Assembly: GCA_947259295.1 (NCBI GenBank)
Contig: CAMYMG010000067.1
Span: forward strand, 27,334-91,333
From: an uncultured Rhizobiaceae bacterium
GTDB taxonomy: Bacteria; Pseudomonadota; Alphaproteobacteria; Rhizobiales; Rhizobiaceae
DNA length: 64,000 bases
Direction: 5' to 3'
This document shows, one piece after another, positions 1 to 8,637 of this stretch (position 1 is the stretch's first letter; the number at the start of each line of letters is the position of its first letter). The position numbers and the translations under genes are program-made. The notes beneath the pieces were generated by a model that searched no databases, was not told where the DNA came from, and saw nothing but the letters and a program-made list of their open reading frames with translations.

Positions 1-16
1 CATGAACTTCCCTCTT
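1..16 (-). other. Probable start codon and ribosome site of a leftward gene outside the window
   Basis: Read on the minus strand, the first three bases are ATG, preceded at good spacing by the purine-rich AAGAGGGAAG. This looks like the translation start of a gene that runs off the left edge. Only the start codon is visible, so the product cannot be named and the call is tentative. Confidence 0.35.
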
Positions 17-479
17 CGCCGTTACGGCCTAACCGAAAAGCGTGAAACTTTTCATGACCGCGCCGGGCCTGCTGGCCTGGGCGTTTGTCCTGTCGAGAGA
101 AAAGGCGAAAACGTCCGGTCCAGCGCTCGGCGCTAGCCAATAATGCAAATGCCACAAATGGCGAAAGACGTTTTCATGGCGGCTTTATCGCGCCGCCCTG
201 CCCGTTCCGTCAAGTGCTACGCGCAGGACGTGTAACGGGAAACGGGATCGCGGAGACAAGCAGCCGATACAATCGCCGCCTAGCGTGACTGTTGCAGCAA
301 CGTCGCAGCGGGTCGGAAACGCCGCCGGCAAAGAGATATGAAAGACTTTATTAAACATGTCGGAACATCAAATGGGGCATGGCGTTGGCCTTTGAGTGCG
401 GGCCACGCTTTCGACCCAATCGACCACCATGTGCAGCGTCCCGCAACAAACTGATCCGATGATCAAGAGGAAGAAACCA
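17..479. other. Intergenic stretch without a supported gene
   Basis: The short ORFs here (for example the 67-residue plus-strand ORF at 85) have no ribosome site, hydrophobic pattern or family resemblance that I can see. The stretch probably carries promoters for the leftward gene at the edge and for the small gene at 480, but I could not pick out convincing -35/-10 boxes. Confidence 0.4.
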
Positions 480-623
480 ATGCCACTCACTGCCAGCGAA
501 GCTGCACGCATCGCCGTTCCGGCCCTGCCGCTCGCCACGCTTTACCGCCCGATCGGCCCAGCCGCCGTCGTCGCCGCGCTCATCTGCACCAAGAAGAAGG
601 TCAAGGCCACCAAGCCTTCCTGA
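480..623 (+). CDS. Small hydrophobic protein of unknown function (47 aa)
   Basis: The ORF track starts this frame at 396. The ATG at 480 is a better start because AAGAGGAAG lies 7 bases upstream. The product would be 47 residues: a short polar N-terminus, an Ala/Pro/Leu/Val-rich stretch around residues 10-36 that could cross the membrane once, and a lysine-rich tail (TKKKVKATK). I recognise no family. It converges on the SRAP gene 22 bp downstream. Evidence is the ribosome site and membrane-protein-like composition only, so it may not be a real gene. Confidence 0.4.
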   Translation: MPLTASEAARIAVPALPLATLYRPIGPAAVVAALICTKKKVKATKPS

Positions 624-645
624 GACCGGCGCGCCGGAGACGGCG

Positions 646-1404
646 CTAGAGCAGCTTGAGCTGCTCGTCGGCTGCCGGTCTTTTCGGCAGCGATGTATCG
701 CCGGCCAGCGCCGGCTCGACACGCTGCTGAAGCTCCGGCCCGGTGTTTGCCACCTTGTTGACCCTGTCCGAAACCGGTATCGCCTCGAACAGTCCCTGTT
801 CGGGCGGCTGCAAAAGGTCGGCCACATCGCGCGGCTCCTGCGTGCGGCAGTCAAGCCAGCGGGCAAAGTCCTCCGGCTTGATCACCACCGGCATGCGGTC
901 GTGGATGTGGGCGATGTCGCCGTTTGCGGCCGTTGTGAGGATCGCGCCGGTATCGATCTCCGATCCGCCCGGCTCTGCGAAAGTTTCCATCAGCCCGGCA
1001 AAGGCAACGATGCCGCCGCCCTTCGGCCTGATCCAGTAGGGCTGCGACTTGTTCTTGCCGTCGCGCCGCCATTCGTAGAAGCCGGACGCCGGAATCAGCG
1101 CCCGGCGATGGCGCATGGCGGCCCTGAAGGAGGCTTTCTCCGCCGCGGTCTCGGCACGCGCATTGATGAGCAACGGCAGGTCGGCCGGGTTCTTCGCCCA
1201 GCCGGGGATCAGCCCCCAGCGCACGAGCAGCGAGCGGCGATCCGGCAGGTTGGACCCGGGCTCGCGCGGGCTGCCGGCGATGACCAGCAGGATCGGCTGC
1301 GTCGGGGCGATATTGTAGCGCGCCGGAAAGTCCTCGACATCGGCCAGCGCGAAATGCGCGGCGATCTCGTCGGGCGTGGCATCAATGGCGAAGCGGCCGC
1401 ACAT
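646..1404 (-). CDS. yedK: SOS response-associated peptidase (SRAP/HMCES family)
   Basis: SRAP proteins form a covalent thiazolidine link with abasic sites in single-stranded DNA through Cys2, protecting them from breakage. The whole active site is visible: MCGRF at the N-terminus (Cys2 after Met removal), NARAET with Asn81, GFYEW with Glu111, and HDRMP with His168. At 252 residues it is normal for bacterial YedK. The ATG start is fixed because Cys2 must become N-terminal. It is divergent from the Nudix gene, with about 88 bp between the starts. Assignment rests on the complete motif set. Confidence 0.95.
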   Translation of the reverse strand: MCGRFAIDATPDEIAAHFALADVEDFPARYNIAPTQPILLVIAGSPREPGSNLPDRRSLLVRWGLIPGWAKNPADLPLLINARAETAAEKASFRAAMRHRRALIPASGFYEWRRDGKNKSQPYWIRPKGGGIVAFAGLMETFAEPGGSEIDTGAILTTAANGDIAHIHDRMPVVIKPEDFARWLDCRTQEPRDVADLLQPPEQGLFEAIPVSDRVNKVANTGPELQQRVEPALAGDTSLPKRPAADEQLKLL

Positions 1405-1492
1405 ATCCAGTTCCTGCTTGATCCGTATCGTTCAAAGTGGCGATAAGGGCGGCGGACTGCAAGGTCAGGACATCCTGGGGACCAGCGACCGC

Positions 1493-1903
1493 ATGCAACG
1501 AAAGCATATCAGACCGGCCGTTTCGGTGGCGCTGAAACGCGGCGACCGGCTGCTGCTGGTGCTGCGCGGGCGAGCCCCGTCGCGCGGCTACTACGCCTTT
1601 CCCGGCGGTCATGTCGAAGCCGGCGAGACACTGGAAATCGCCGCGCGTCGCGAGCTGATGGAAGAGACCGGGCTGGTCGCCGGGGCGATGTCGCCGCTGG
1701 TGATGCTGCATGTCGAGGGCGACGAGGTCGACTACGACCTGCAAGTCTTCGTCGGCGAATATGCCGGCGGCGAAGCGCAGGCCGCCAGCGATGCCGATGC
1801 CGCCGCATTCTTCACGCTGGAGGAGATGGAAGCGCTGCCGGTGCTGGAATCGGTGCTGAGCGTTGGTCGTGGCCTGCTCGGCGGGACGCACGCGCCGGCC
1901 TGA
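1493..1903 (+). CDS. Nudix hydrolase (MutT/ADP-ribose pyrophosphatase type)
   Basis: A 136-residue Nudix protein hydrolysing a nucleoside diphosphate linked to another group. The signature GX5EX7REXXEEXG is complete at about residues 39-60 (GGHVEAGE...RRELMEETG). The track begins at a GTG 117 bp upstream, but homology starts at the ATG at 1493 (MQRKHIRPAVSV), which I prefer. The family cannot be narrowed to one substrate by eye. Short size and lack of extra domains fit an ADP-ribose- or 8-oxo-dGTP-like housecleaning enzyme. Its neighbour SRAP also deals with DNA damage, but no operon links them. Confidence 0.88.
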   Translation: MQRKHIRPAVSVALKRGDRLLLVLRGRAPSRGYYAFPGGHVEAGETLEIAARRELMEETGLVAGAMSPLVMLHVEGDEVDYDLQVFVGEYAGGEAQAASDADAAAFFTLEEMEALPVLESVLSVGRGLLGGTHAPA

Positions 1904-1967
1904 GCGCACGGCGCTCACGGCGAAGAAATCGCCTTGCGGGCGCCGGAATGTTTCGCCACAAGGTCCT

Positions 1968-2345
1968 ATGCGTTGGGCTTCCATGAAATTGCTGGCGATC
2001 GCTGCGATCGCGCCGCTGCTGCTGGCACGGCCGGCGGCGGCCGCCGACCAGCCGTTCGACGCCGGGCTGATGCGGCTGGCCGAAGTGCTGGGGTCGCTGC
2101 ACTTCCTGCGCAATCTGTGCGGCGAAAAGGGCGATGCCTGGCGCAGCCTGATGGAAAGGCTGCTGGAAGCCGAAAAGCCCGACGAGGAGCGCAAGGCGCG
2201 CTTCGTCGCCAATTTCAACCGCGGCTACCGCTCCTTCGAGGGCACCTATACGAGTTGCACCGCCTCCGCCACCGAGGCGATCGGCCGCTATACGGTCGAA
2301 GGCGAGAGCCTGGCGCGCGAGCTGGCGACGCGCTACGGAAATTAA
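1968..2345 (+). CDS. TIGR02301 family secreted protein
   Basis: Small exported protein of a family found mostly in Rhizobiales, function unknown. The ATG at 1968 gives 125 residues; the ATG at 1983 (MKLLAIAAIAPLLL) begins directly with the signal peptide and is equally possible. A signal peptide ending in ARPAAAA is followed by the family pattern LMRLAEVLGSLHFLRNLCG, FNRGYR and two conserved Cys (NLCG, TSCT) likely to form a disulphide in the periplasm. It follows the Nudix gene by 64 bp on the same strand, so they may be cotranscribed. Confidence 0.85.
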   Translation: MRWASMKLLAIAAIAPLLLARPAAAADQPFDAGLMRLAEVLGSLHFLRNLCGEKGDAWRSLMERLLEAEKPDEERKARFVANFNRGYRSFEGTYTSCTASATEAIGRYTVEGESLARELATRYGN

Positions 2346-2481
2346 GCCGGGGTTAACTTTTTCCCCAAAGCCAGCGTACATGTGCGAGCAGGTGTGCTAG
2401 GAATCTTAATGGGACATTAAAGGGATTGATCAAGTTGGTCCGACAGTGTCGGGGCGCCGCTTGAAAGGGTGGATTTTGAGT

Positions 2482-2739
2482 ATGGAACATAGCGTTAGCG
2501 ATCTCGACGCACTGGTCAGGGAAGAAAAGCGGCTGACCGCCATCGAGAATCACAACGAAGCCTGGGCCGAGGGGCTGTCGGCCGGAATCGAGCCGGAGAT
2601 CATCGCCGAAGCGGCGCTGAGCACGGCGCTCGGAGAATTTCTGCGAACAAGCGGCGAGGCCGCGGCGCTGGCACTCATCGAACGCACGCGCGACAGAATG
2701 ATCGCCGGCGAATTCGCGCCCGAGCAGTCACGGCATTAA
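2482..2739 (+). CDS. Conserved hypothetical protein (85 aa)
   Basis: The ATG at 2482 gives an acidic, fully helical-looking 85-residue protein (MEHSVSDLDALVREEKRL...), with alternating Glu/Ala/Leu and no signal peptide or membrane segment. The track starts further upstream at 2446, but the composition there changes to basic. I do not recognise a named domain. A small cytoplasmic helical protein is all that can be said. It lies between two exported-protein genes on the same strand. Confidence 0.6.
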   Translation: MEHSVSDLDALVREEKRLTAIENHNEAWAEGLSAGIEPEIIAEAALSTALGEFLRTSGEAAALALIERTRDRMIAGEFAPEQSRH

Positions 2740-2812
2740 TGTCGGTCGGAGACCTGTTGTTCATGGCGCGGTGCGATCGTTGCAACGAAGCTGGACCGAC
2801 AGAGACAGACTT

Positions 2813-3577
2813 ATGAACGGAATGCCCAAATCCCCGCAATGGCGAGCCCTGTCGCTGGCATGGCTGCTGTCGCTGGCGGTTGCTGCGCCAGCCGGCCTGC
2901 TAGCCGGCGCGGCTCCCGCCCTGGCGCTGAGCGAGATCGGGCGCGAGGAACTGCCGGCCCCTGCCACGCCCGGCAATGACGCACGGCCGGGCATCGGCGT
3001 GCCGACGCCGGACCCGATCGAGACCACGACACCGTCGACCGACGAGCCCGATGGCCAAGAAGGCGTTCCCGGCGACATTGCGCGTCCCGGCATCGACGAG
3101 GACGCGCCGCTGCCGGAGATCGTCTACAATCTCGACCGGCTGCCGGAGCCGGTGCGGCGCATGCGCGACCTCATCGTCGAGGCGGCGCGCAGCGGCGACA
3201 TCGAAAAGCTCCGGCCGCTGATCGGTCCCGGCGAAGGCGGCACGCAGCTTTCCTTCGGCGCCACCGGCGAGGACCCGATCGCCTTTTTGAAGACGCTGTC
3301 GGGCGATGCGGAAGGCCAGGAAATCCTTGCCATCATGGAAGAGGTTCTCAGTGCCGGCTACGTAAAGCTCGATCCGGGCACGCCCAACGAGCTCTATGTC
3401 TGGCCCTATTTCTTCGGCATTCCGCTCGACCGGCTCGATGCGCGGCAGCGGGTTGAGCTGTTCAAGATCGTCACCGCGGGCGACTACGAGGACATGAAGG
3501 CCTTCGGCACCTATATCTTCTACCGCATCGGCATCACGCCCGAGGGGCGCTGGGCCTTCTTCGTCGCCGGCGACTGA
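2813..3577 (+). CDS. Exported protein of unknown function, Rhizobiales type
   Basis: From the ATG at 2813 the product is 254 residues. It has a basic start, a hydrophobic signal segment (WLLSLAVAAPAGLLAGAAPALA) and a Pro/Thr/Asp-rich linker of about 60 residues. A folded C-terminal half follows, with patterns such as NLDRLPEPVRRMRDLI and YVWPYFFG. The layout is a periplasmic protein tethered or spaced by a flexible linker. I know of no assigned function; homologues are annotated hypothetical. It converges on the dihydroorotase gene with 2 bp between the stop codons. Confidence 0.7.
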   Translation: MNGMPKSPQWRALSLAWLLSLAVAAPAGLLAGAAPALALSEIGREELPAPATPGNDARPGIGVPTPDPIETTTPSTDEPDGQEGVPGDIARPGIDEDAPLPEIVYNLDRLPEPVRRMRDLIVEAARSGDIEKLRPLIGPGEGGTQLSFGATGEDPIAFLKTLSGDAEGQEILAIMEEVLSAGYVKLDPGTPNELYVWPYFFGIPLDRLDARQRVELFKIVTAGDYEDMKAFGTYIFYRIGITPEGRWAFFVAGD

Positions 3578-3579
3578 GG

Positions 3580-4914
3580 CTAGGCTGCGCGGGGTGCCTC
3601 GCTGAATTCGACCGCCCTGCCCCGGCCGGCCGAAACGATCTCGCCTTCCCACATGACCCGCTCGCCGCGCACCACGGTGCCGACCGGCCAGCCGGTGACG
3701 CGCTTGCCGTCATAGGGCGTCCAGCCGGCCTTCGAGCCGGCCTGCGCATTGGTGATGGTCTCTGCGCGCTTCATGTCGACGATGGTGAAATCGGCATCGT
3801 AGCCGGCGGCGATGCGGCCCTTGCGGGCGATGCCGAAGATGCGGTTGGGACCGTGGCTCGACAGGTCGACGAAGCGCTCGAGCGTCAGGCGGCCGGCATT
3901 CACATGGTCGAGCATGATCGGCACCAGCGTCTGCACGCCGGTCATGCCGGAGGGCGAGGCCGGATATTCCTTGCGCTTCTCCTCCAGCGTGTGCGGAGCG
4001 TGGTCGGATCCCAGCACGTCGACGATGCCCTGCGAAATGCCGTGCCAGACGCCGTCGCGGTGGCGCGGCGCGCGAACCGGCGGGTTCATCTGGATCAGCG
4101 TGCCGAGGCGGGCATAGTCGTCGGACGTCAGCGTGAGGTGATGCGGAGTCGCCTCGCAGGTGACGAGGTCCTTGTGCTGTTCGAGGAACGGGATCTCCTC
4201 GGCGGTCGAGATGTGCAGGACATGGATGCGGGCGCGGGTCTGCCGGGCGATGCGGACCAGGCGTTCGGTGCAGCGCAGCGCCGCGATCTCGTCGCGCCAT
4301 ACGGGATGGGAGGACGGGTCGCCGGCGATACGCTCGCCGAGGCGCTCGCGCAGGCGGAACTCGTCCTCGGAATGAAAGGCGGCGCGGCGCTTGGTGTTGC
4401 GCAGGATCGCGGCGACGCCCTCGTCGTCCTCGACAAGCAGGTCGCCTGTCGACGAGCCCATGAAGACCTTGATGCCGGCAGCACCCGGCAGGCGCTCGAG
4501 TTCACCGACGTCGGCGGCGTTGTCGCGCGTGCCGCCGACCCAGAAGGCGAAGTCGCAATGCATGCGGCCGGTGGCGCGGGCGACCTTGTCGGCGAGCGTC
4601 GCCTCGCTGGTGGTCAGCGGGTTGGTGTTCGGCATCTCGAAGACGGCCGTGACGCCGCCGAGTACGGCGGCGCGCGAGCCGCTTTCGAGATCCTCCTTGT
4701 GCTCGAGCCCGGGCTCGCGGAAATGCACCTGGCTGTCGATGACGCCCGGCAGGACGTGCAGGCCGCGACAGTCGATCGTCGCGCCCGAGGAGGCGGCAGA
4801 AAGATCGCCAATGGCGGCGATGCGCCCGTCCCTCACGCCGACATCGCGCCGGCCCTGGCCGTCATGGTTGACCACCGTGCCGCCTGTCAGGATGAGATCG
4901 TAGGTCGCCGCCAT
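3580..4914 (-). CDS. pyrC: Dihydroorotase (type IIb amidohydrolase)
   Basis: Cyclises carbamoyl-aspartate to dihydroorotate in pyrimidine synthesis. The start is the ATG at 4914 (MAATYDLILTGG); the longer track ORF runs upstream into non-homologous sequence. At 444 residues it shows MPNTNP, GIKVFMGSSTG, HVLHIST, ATPHHLTL and the metal-binding SDHAPH. The usual HxH metal motif reads DSQVHF, with Gln62 in place of the first His. From memory this Gln occurs in the type IIb subgroup, so the enzyme is probably still active, but a specialised amidohydrolase cannot be excluded. It is divergent from ygfZ, 82 bp away. Confidence 0.85.
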   Translation of the reverse strand: MAATYDLILTGGTVVNHDGQGRRDVGVRDGRIAAIGDLSAASSGATIDCRGLHVLPGVIDSQVHFREPGLEHKEDLESGSRAAVLGGVTAVFEMPNTNPLTTSEATLADKVARATGRMHCDFAFWVGGTRDNAADVGELERLPGAAGIKVFMGSSTGDLLVEDDEGVAAILRNTKRRAAFHSEDEFRLRERLGERIAGDPSSHPVWRDEIAALRCTERLVRIARQTRARIHVLHISTAEEIPFLEQHKDLVTCEATPHHLTLTSDDYARLGTLIQMNPPVRAPRHRDGVWHGISQGIVDVLGSDHAPHTLEEKRKEYPASPSGMTGVQTLVPIMLDHVNAGRLTLERFVDLSSHGPNRIFGIARKGRIAAGYDADFTIVDMKRAETITNAQAGSKAGWTPYDGKRVTGWPVGTVVRGERVMWEGEIVSAGRGRAVEFSEAPRAA

Positions 4915-4996
4915 GCTGTCCTGCCGCCCTTGTGTGGAGAGTGCCCGCGGCTTACGTAAAGCCCGACCATATTGCAAGATCAGGCCGCCCCGACCC

Positions 4997-5857
4997 ATGC
5001 CCACCGCCCTCCTCCCCGACCGCGCGATCATCACCGTTTCAGGCGCTGAGGCCGAGGCGTTCCTGCAGAACATCATCACCTCCGACCTCGACGCGCTTGG
5101 GCCGGCGCAGGCGCAGCCCTCCGCGCTCCTCACCCCGCAGGGCAAGATCCTGTTCGATTTCCTCATCTCCCGGGAGACCGAACAGAGCCTGACGATCGAG
5201 TGCCGGGCCGATATCGCCGACGATCTCGTGCGCCGGCTGATGCTTTACCGGCTGCGTGCCAAGGTCGAGATTTCCAAGCAGGATCAGGCGACTGTCTCGG
5301 TTTCGTGGCAAGACGATTCAGCTGCCTCACAATCCGATTCAGGCGGGCTGCGCGACCTGCGGTTTGCCCCGCCTGTCGAGGTCCGGCGCTTTCACGAGGC
5401 GCGGGCGGTGGATGCGGAGGTGGCCGAGTGGACGGCATTCCGGATCGCCAATGGCGTTGCCGAGAGCGGCAGCGACTACGCGCTGGCAGACGCCTTTCCG
5501 CATGACGTGCTGCTCGATGAGGTCGGCGGCGTCGGTTTCCGCAAGGGCTGTTATGTCGGCCAGGAAGTGGTGTCGCGTATGCAGCATCGCGGCACGGCGC
5601 GGCGGCGGGTACTGATCGTCAGCGGCGACGGTGACCTGCCGGCGCCGGGCGTCGACATCGCGGCGGGCGGGCGCAGCATCGGCACGCTGGGCTCGACTGC
5701 AGGCAGGTCGGGGCTGGCGATCGTTCGCATCGACCGAGCCAAGGACGCAATGGATGCCGGCACGGCGATCACCGCCGGGGAGACGGCCGTGACGCTCAGA
5801 ATACCGGCTTTCGCCAAGTTCACCTACCCCGTGTCGGCCGCCGAGGGCGAAGGCTGA
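4997..5857 (+). CDS. ygfZ: Folate-binding protein YgfZ (Fe-S cluster assembly/repair)
   Basis: YgfZ/IbaG57-type proteins resemble the T-protein of glycine cleavage, bind tetrahydrofolate and support maturation of certain Fe-S enzymes. The hallmark K-G-C-[FY]-x-G-Q-E motif is present as KGCYVGQE with Cys185. The ATG at 4997 gives 286 residues and begins with the normal family N-terminus (LLPDRAIITVSG...AFLQ). The stop overlaps the start of the next gene (TGATG), so the HD hydrolase is probably translationally coupled to it. Confidence 0.93.
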   Translation: MPTALLPDRAIITVSGAEAEAFLQNIITSDLDALGPAQAQPSALLTPQGKILFDFLISRETEQSLTIECRADIADDLVRRLMLYRLRAKVEISKQDQATVSVSWQDDSAASQSDSGGLRDLRFAPPVEVRRFHEARAVDAEVAEWTAFRIANGVAESGSDYALADAFPHDVLLDEVGGVGFRKGCYVGQEVVSRMQHRGTARRRVLIVSGDGDLPAPGVDIAAGGRSIGTLGSTAGRSGLAIVRIDRAKDAMDAGTAITAGETAVTLRIPAFAKFTYPVSAAEGEG

Positions 5858-6495
5858 TGCCGGACAAGGCCGGCGCACCGCCCCGCGCCTGGCAGCGCAT
5901 GCTGTCGGGGCGGCGGCTCGACCTTCTCGACCCGTCGCCGCTCGACGTTGAGATTTCCGACATCGCGCACGGACTGGCGCGCGTCGCGCGCTGGAACGGG
6001 CAGACGCATGGCGACCATGCCTTCTCGGTGGCGCAGCACTCGCTGCTGGTCGAGGACATCTTCCTTGCACGTGTGGCCGATGCCTCGCCCGATGCGCGGC
6101 TGGCGGCTCTGCTGCACGACGCCCCGGAATATGTGATCGGCGACATGATCTCGCCATTCAAGTCGGCAGTCGGTGGCGGCTACAAGGCCGTGGAGCAGCG
6201 GTTGCAGCGGGCGATCCATCTGCGCTTCGCGCTGGCTGCCGAGACGAGTGCCGCGCTGAAGAAACAGATCAAGCAGGCCGACCAGATCGCCGCCTATTTC
6301 GAGGCGACGGTACTGGCCGGATTTTCCGTCGCCGAGGCGACACGCTTCTTCGGCCGGCCGAGCGGCATCTCGCCGGACCGCTTCGACCTCTCCTGCAAGC
6401 CGGCGAAGCTGGCGCAGAGCGAGTTCCTCGAGCGTTTCGCGGCCATCGAAAAACTCCGGCCGGAAGCCGGAGGGCAAAGGCCGGCCGTCGCCTGA
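5857..6495 (+). CDS. HD-domain phosphohydrolase (YfbR-like)
   Basis: A 212-residue metal-dependent HD-domain protein. Likely metal ligands are the His of SVAQHS, the HD of LLHDAPEY and the Asp of KQADQIAAYFEA. This layout matches bacterial HD proteins of the YfbR type, some of which are 5'-deoxynucleotidases; the substrate here is not shown. Its ATG overlaps the ygfZ stop, indicating one operon. It is convergent with the ABC transporter gene, 1 bp apart. Confidence 0.85.
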   Translation: MPDKAGAPPRAWQRMLSGRRLDLLDPSPLDVEISDIAHGLARVARWNGQTHGDHAFSVAQHSLLVEDIFLARVADASPDARLAALLHDAPEYVIGDMISPFKSAVGGGYKAVEQRLQRAIHLRFALAAETSAALKKQIKQADQIAAYFEATVLAGFSVAEATRFFGRPSGISPDRFDLSCKPAKLAQSEFLERFAAIEKLRPEAGGQRPAVA

Positions 6496-6496
6496 G

Positions 6497-8494
6497 CTAT
6501 TTGCGCTTCAGGCGCATCGCCGGCAGCCCGGGCAGAGCCATGGAGGCCGCGGGCGGGGATGCGACCACGTCGGGCTGGACTTGCTGCAGACCGAAGCCCA
6601 GCGGCCGCTTGGTCGCAACGCCATCGGCAATGTGCAGAACGCTGTCATAGAACTCGGCGCCGCTGAGCGACTTCGGCGGCGTGCCCTCGTGCATCACGCT
6701 GATGACCGTGACATTGGGACAATTGTCCTTGATGGCCTGGTGGAAGGCGACCTTGGCTTCCGGGTCGAGCGCGCCGGTAGCCTCATCTAGGAAGAGCAGC
6801 GCCGGCTGCTGCAGGAGGATACGGGCGACGACCAGCTTCTGCTTCTGGCCGCCCGACAGGACCTGGTCCCAGACCTTGCCCTCACGGTCCTCGTCGCCGA
6901 GATGCTCGATGAATTCGCCAAGGCCTGCCTTGTGCAGCATTGCCGCGACGCTGGCGTCGGTGTGGTCCTCAGCCGCGTCGGGCAGGCAAACGAGTTGCTT
7001 CAGCGTGATCTGGGGCAGCTTGACGTCCTGCGCGGCATAGAAGCAGCGGGCGCGCTCGGGGAAGATGATGTCGCCGCCGCCGTGCGGCCACAGGCCGTTA
7101 ATCGCCTTGATGAGCGAGGTCTTGCCGCAGCCCGACTCACCCTTGACGTAGGTCCACTCGCCGCGCCGGAAGCGCAGGTTCGGGACCGTCAGGAACGGCG
7201 TCGTGTCGTCGCCCTGATGCAAGAGTTCGAGATCGCGGACGACCAGGCCGAAGACGGCATTCTGGCTGCCATAGCGGAAGTCGCAGCGCCCGGTGGCGCT
7301 GTAGAAGTCGCGCGGCTGCTGAACCCTTTCGATGGCCTGCGCGAGGCCGGTGACGCGCCGCGCATTGGCCTTGAGGCTGGCGATCGCCGGCATCACATGG
7401 ATGAACCAGGAGCACTGGCTGATCAGCGAATTGACCAGTTCGGCGCCGGTTATGTAGCCCTTGAGGCTGATGCGATCATTGACATAGGGCAGCAGGCCGG
7501 GGCCATAGGCGACGATGCGGGCGGCGAGGAAATTGTAGATCAGCTCGAACGACATGTAGCCGGAGTGGACCCAGTTGAGCTTGGTCCAGGTGCCGTCGAT
7601 TTCACGGTAGAGCTTCGAATGGATGCCGGTCTGCACAGCCTCGCCGCGCGAGGCGGCGACGTGGAAGCTGCGGCGCAGGAAGGTCGTCAGTTCGGCGCGG
7701 TAGCTGCCTTCGGCCCGCTGCATGGCGATGGTCAGCCGCTCCAGGATGCCGCCGAGCTTCATGGCGACGAAGGTGTTGAGCGGCACGTAGAAGGCGACGG
7801 CCGTGAAGGCCAGGACGGCACCGCCATAGGTGCCGAGGAACTCGAGGCCGCCGACAACCGTCGAGGTCTCGATGAGCTTGCGGCCGACGAAATAGAGCGA
7901 GGTGACGACGCCCATGACGCCCATTGCGAGGCCGATGGCGCCACCGGTCATGCCCTTGATCGATTCCTGCACGCGCTGGTCGACATTGTCGGGCGGCGGC
8001 AGGGTCGAGCCGTCCGGGGCGCGGCTGGCGTGCTGGAGGTGGTAGTGGGTGTGATTGCCGTCGAGCAGGGCGCGATTGAAGCGGCCATTCAGCCAGCGGC
8101 GCCATTTGCGGTGCAGGGTGGTGGAGAACAGGTGCCTGACACCGGTGATGCCGGCATCCTTGAGCACGACCAGCAGGACAAGCATTCCGGCGCTGGTGAG
8201 AACCGAGGAAAGCGGCGTGGCGTTTCCCGGGTCGTGGAAGTAGGCGATGGAATTGACCAGTTCGCCGGAGGCTTCGGCCATCCAGACACTGGTCTTGCTG
8301 GCGGCCGCCGTGAACAGGGCGATGATTGCCGTCAGCGCCCAGGCTTCCTTCCAGCTCTCCGAGAACCAGTAGGCCCGCATCAGACCCCAGAAGCCCTGCA
8401 TGGAGGACACTGCCGTCAATTGCGGCGGCCCTCGCCTGCGGCCTAGCCTGTCGACAAGTGCCTGCCAGGGCCCCTCGACAAAGGCCCGAATCAC
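6497..8494 (-). CDS. ABC exporter, SbmA/YddA-type membrane domain fused to ATPase
   Basis: A half-transporter of 665 residues. The N-terminal ~370 residues form a YddA/SbmA/ABCD-like membrane domain with several hydrophobic segments and DNVDQRVQESI, the equivalent of the family's NPDQRI loop. The ATPase domain follows, with Walker A GESGCGKTS, signature LSGGQKQ and Walker B ALLFLDEAT. The family moves peptides, fatty acyl-CoA or vitamin B12 as homodimers. The start is a GTG at 8494 behind GGTGGAAAG. It lies 143 bp downstream of the ATP-grasp gene on the same strand, which suggests, but does not prove, that it exports that pathway's product. Confidence 0.88.
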   Translation of the reverse strand: MIRAFVEGPWQALVDRLGRRRGPPQLTAVSSMQGFWGLMRAYWFSESWKEAWALTAIIALFTAAASKTSVWMAEASGELVNSIAYFHDPGNATPLSSVLTSAGMLVLLVVLKDAGITGVRHLFSTTLHRKWRRWLNGRFNRALLDGNHTHYHLQHASRAPDGSTLPPPDNVDQRVQESIKGMTGGAIGLAMGVMGVVTSLYFVGRKLIETSTVVGGLEFLGTYGGAVLAFTAVAFYVPLNTFVAMKLGGILERLTIAMQRAEGSYRAELTTFLRRSFHVAASRGEAVQTGIHSKLYREIDGTWTKLNWVHSGYMSFELIYNFLAARIVAYGPGLLPYVNDRISLKGYITGAELVNSLISQCSWFIHVMPAIASLKANARRVTGLAQAIERVQQPRDFYSATGRCDFRYGSQNAVFGLVVRDLELLHQGDDTTPFLTVPNLRFRRGEWTYVKGESGCGKTSLIKAINGLWPHGGGDIIFPERARCFYAAQDVKLPQITLKQLVCLPDAAEDHTDASVAAMLHKAGLGEFIEHLGDEDREGKVWDQVLSGGQKQKLVVARILLQQPALLFLDEATGALDPEAKVAFHQAIKDNCPNVTVISVMHEGTPPKSLSGAEFYDSVLHIADGVATKRPLGFGLQQVQPDVVASPPAASMALPGLPAMRLKRK

Positions 8495-8637
8495 AATCTT
8501 TCCACCCTATGGCCCCTTTTTGGACACAAAGGTAGCACGATTCGGCGTCGCCCGAAGTTGCATCAAGGGCATCTTTTCATTTGGTGAATCGCTGTGGCCG
8601 ATCTGCACTGCAGCTTCGGCCAGCCATCCCAGACCGG

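Noticed and set aside
85-288. 67-residue ORF near the left edge
   Set aside because: Basic, Arg/Asn-rich, no ribosome site, no hydrophobic or domain pattern; probably chance.
8495-8637. Small ORFs in the gap between the ATP-grasp and ABC exporter genes
   Set aside because: Only 16-17 residue frames with no ribosome site or conserved feature; not convincing as a peptide precursor.
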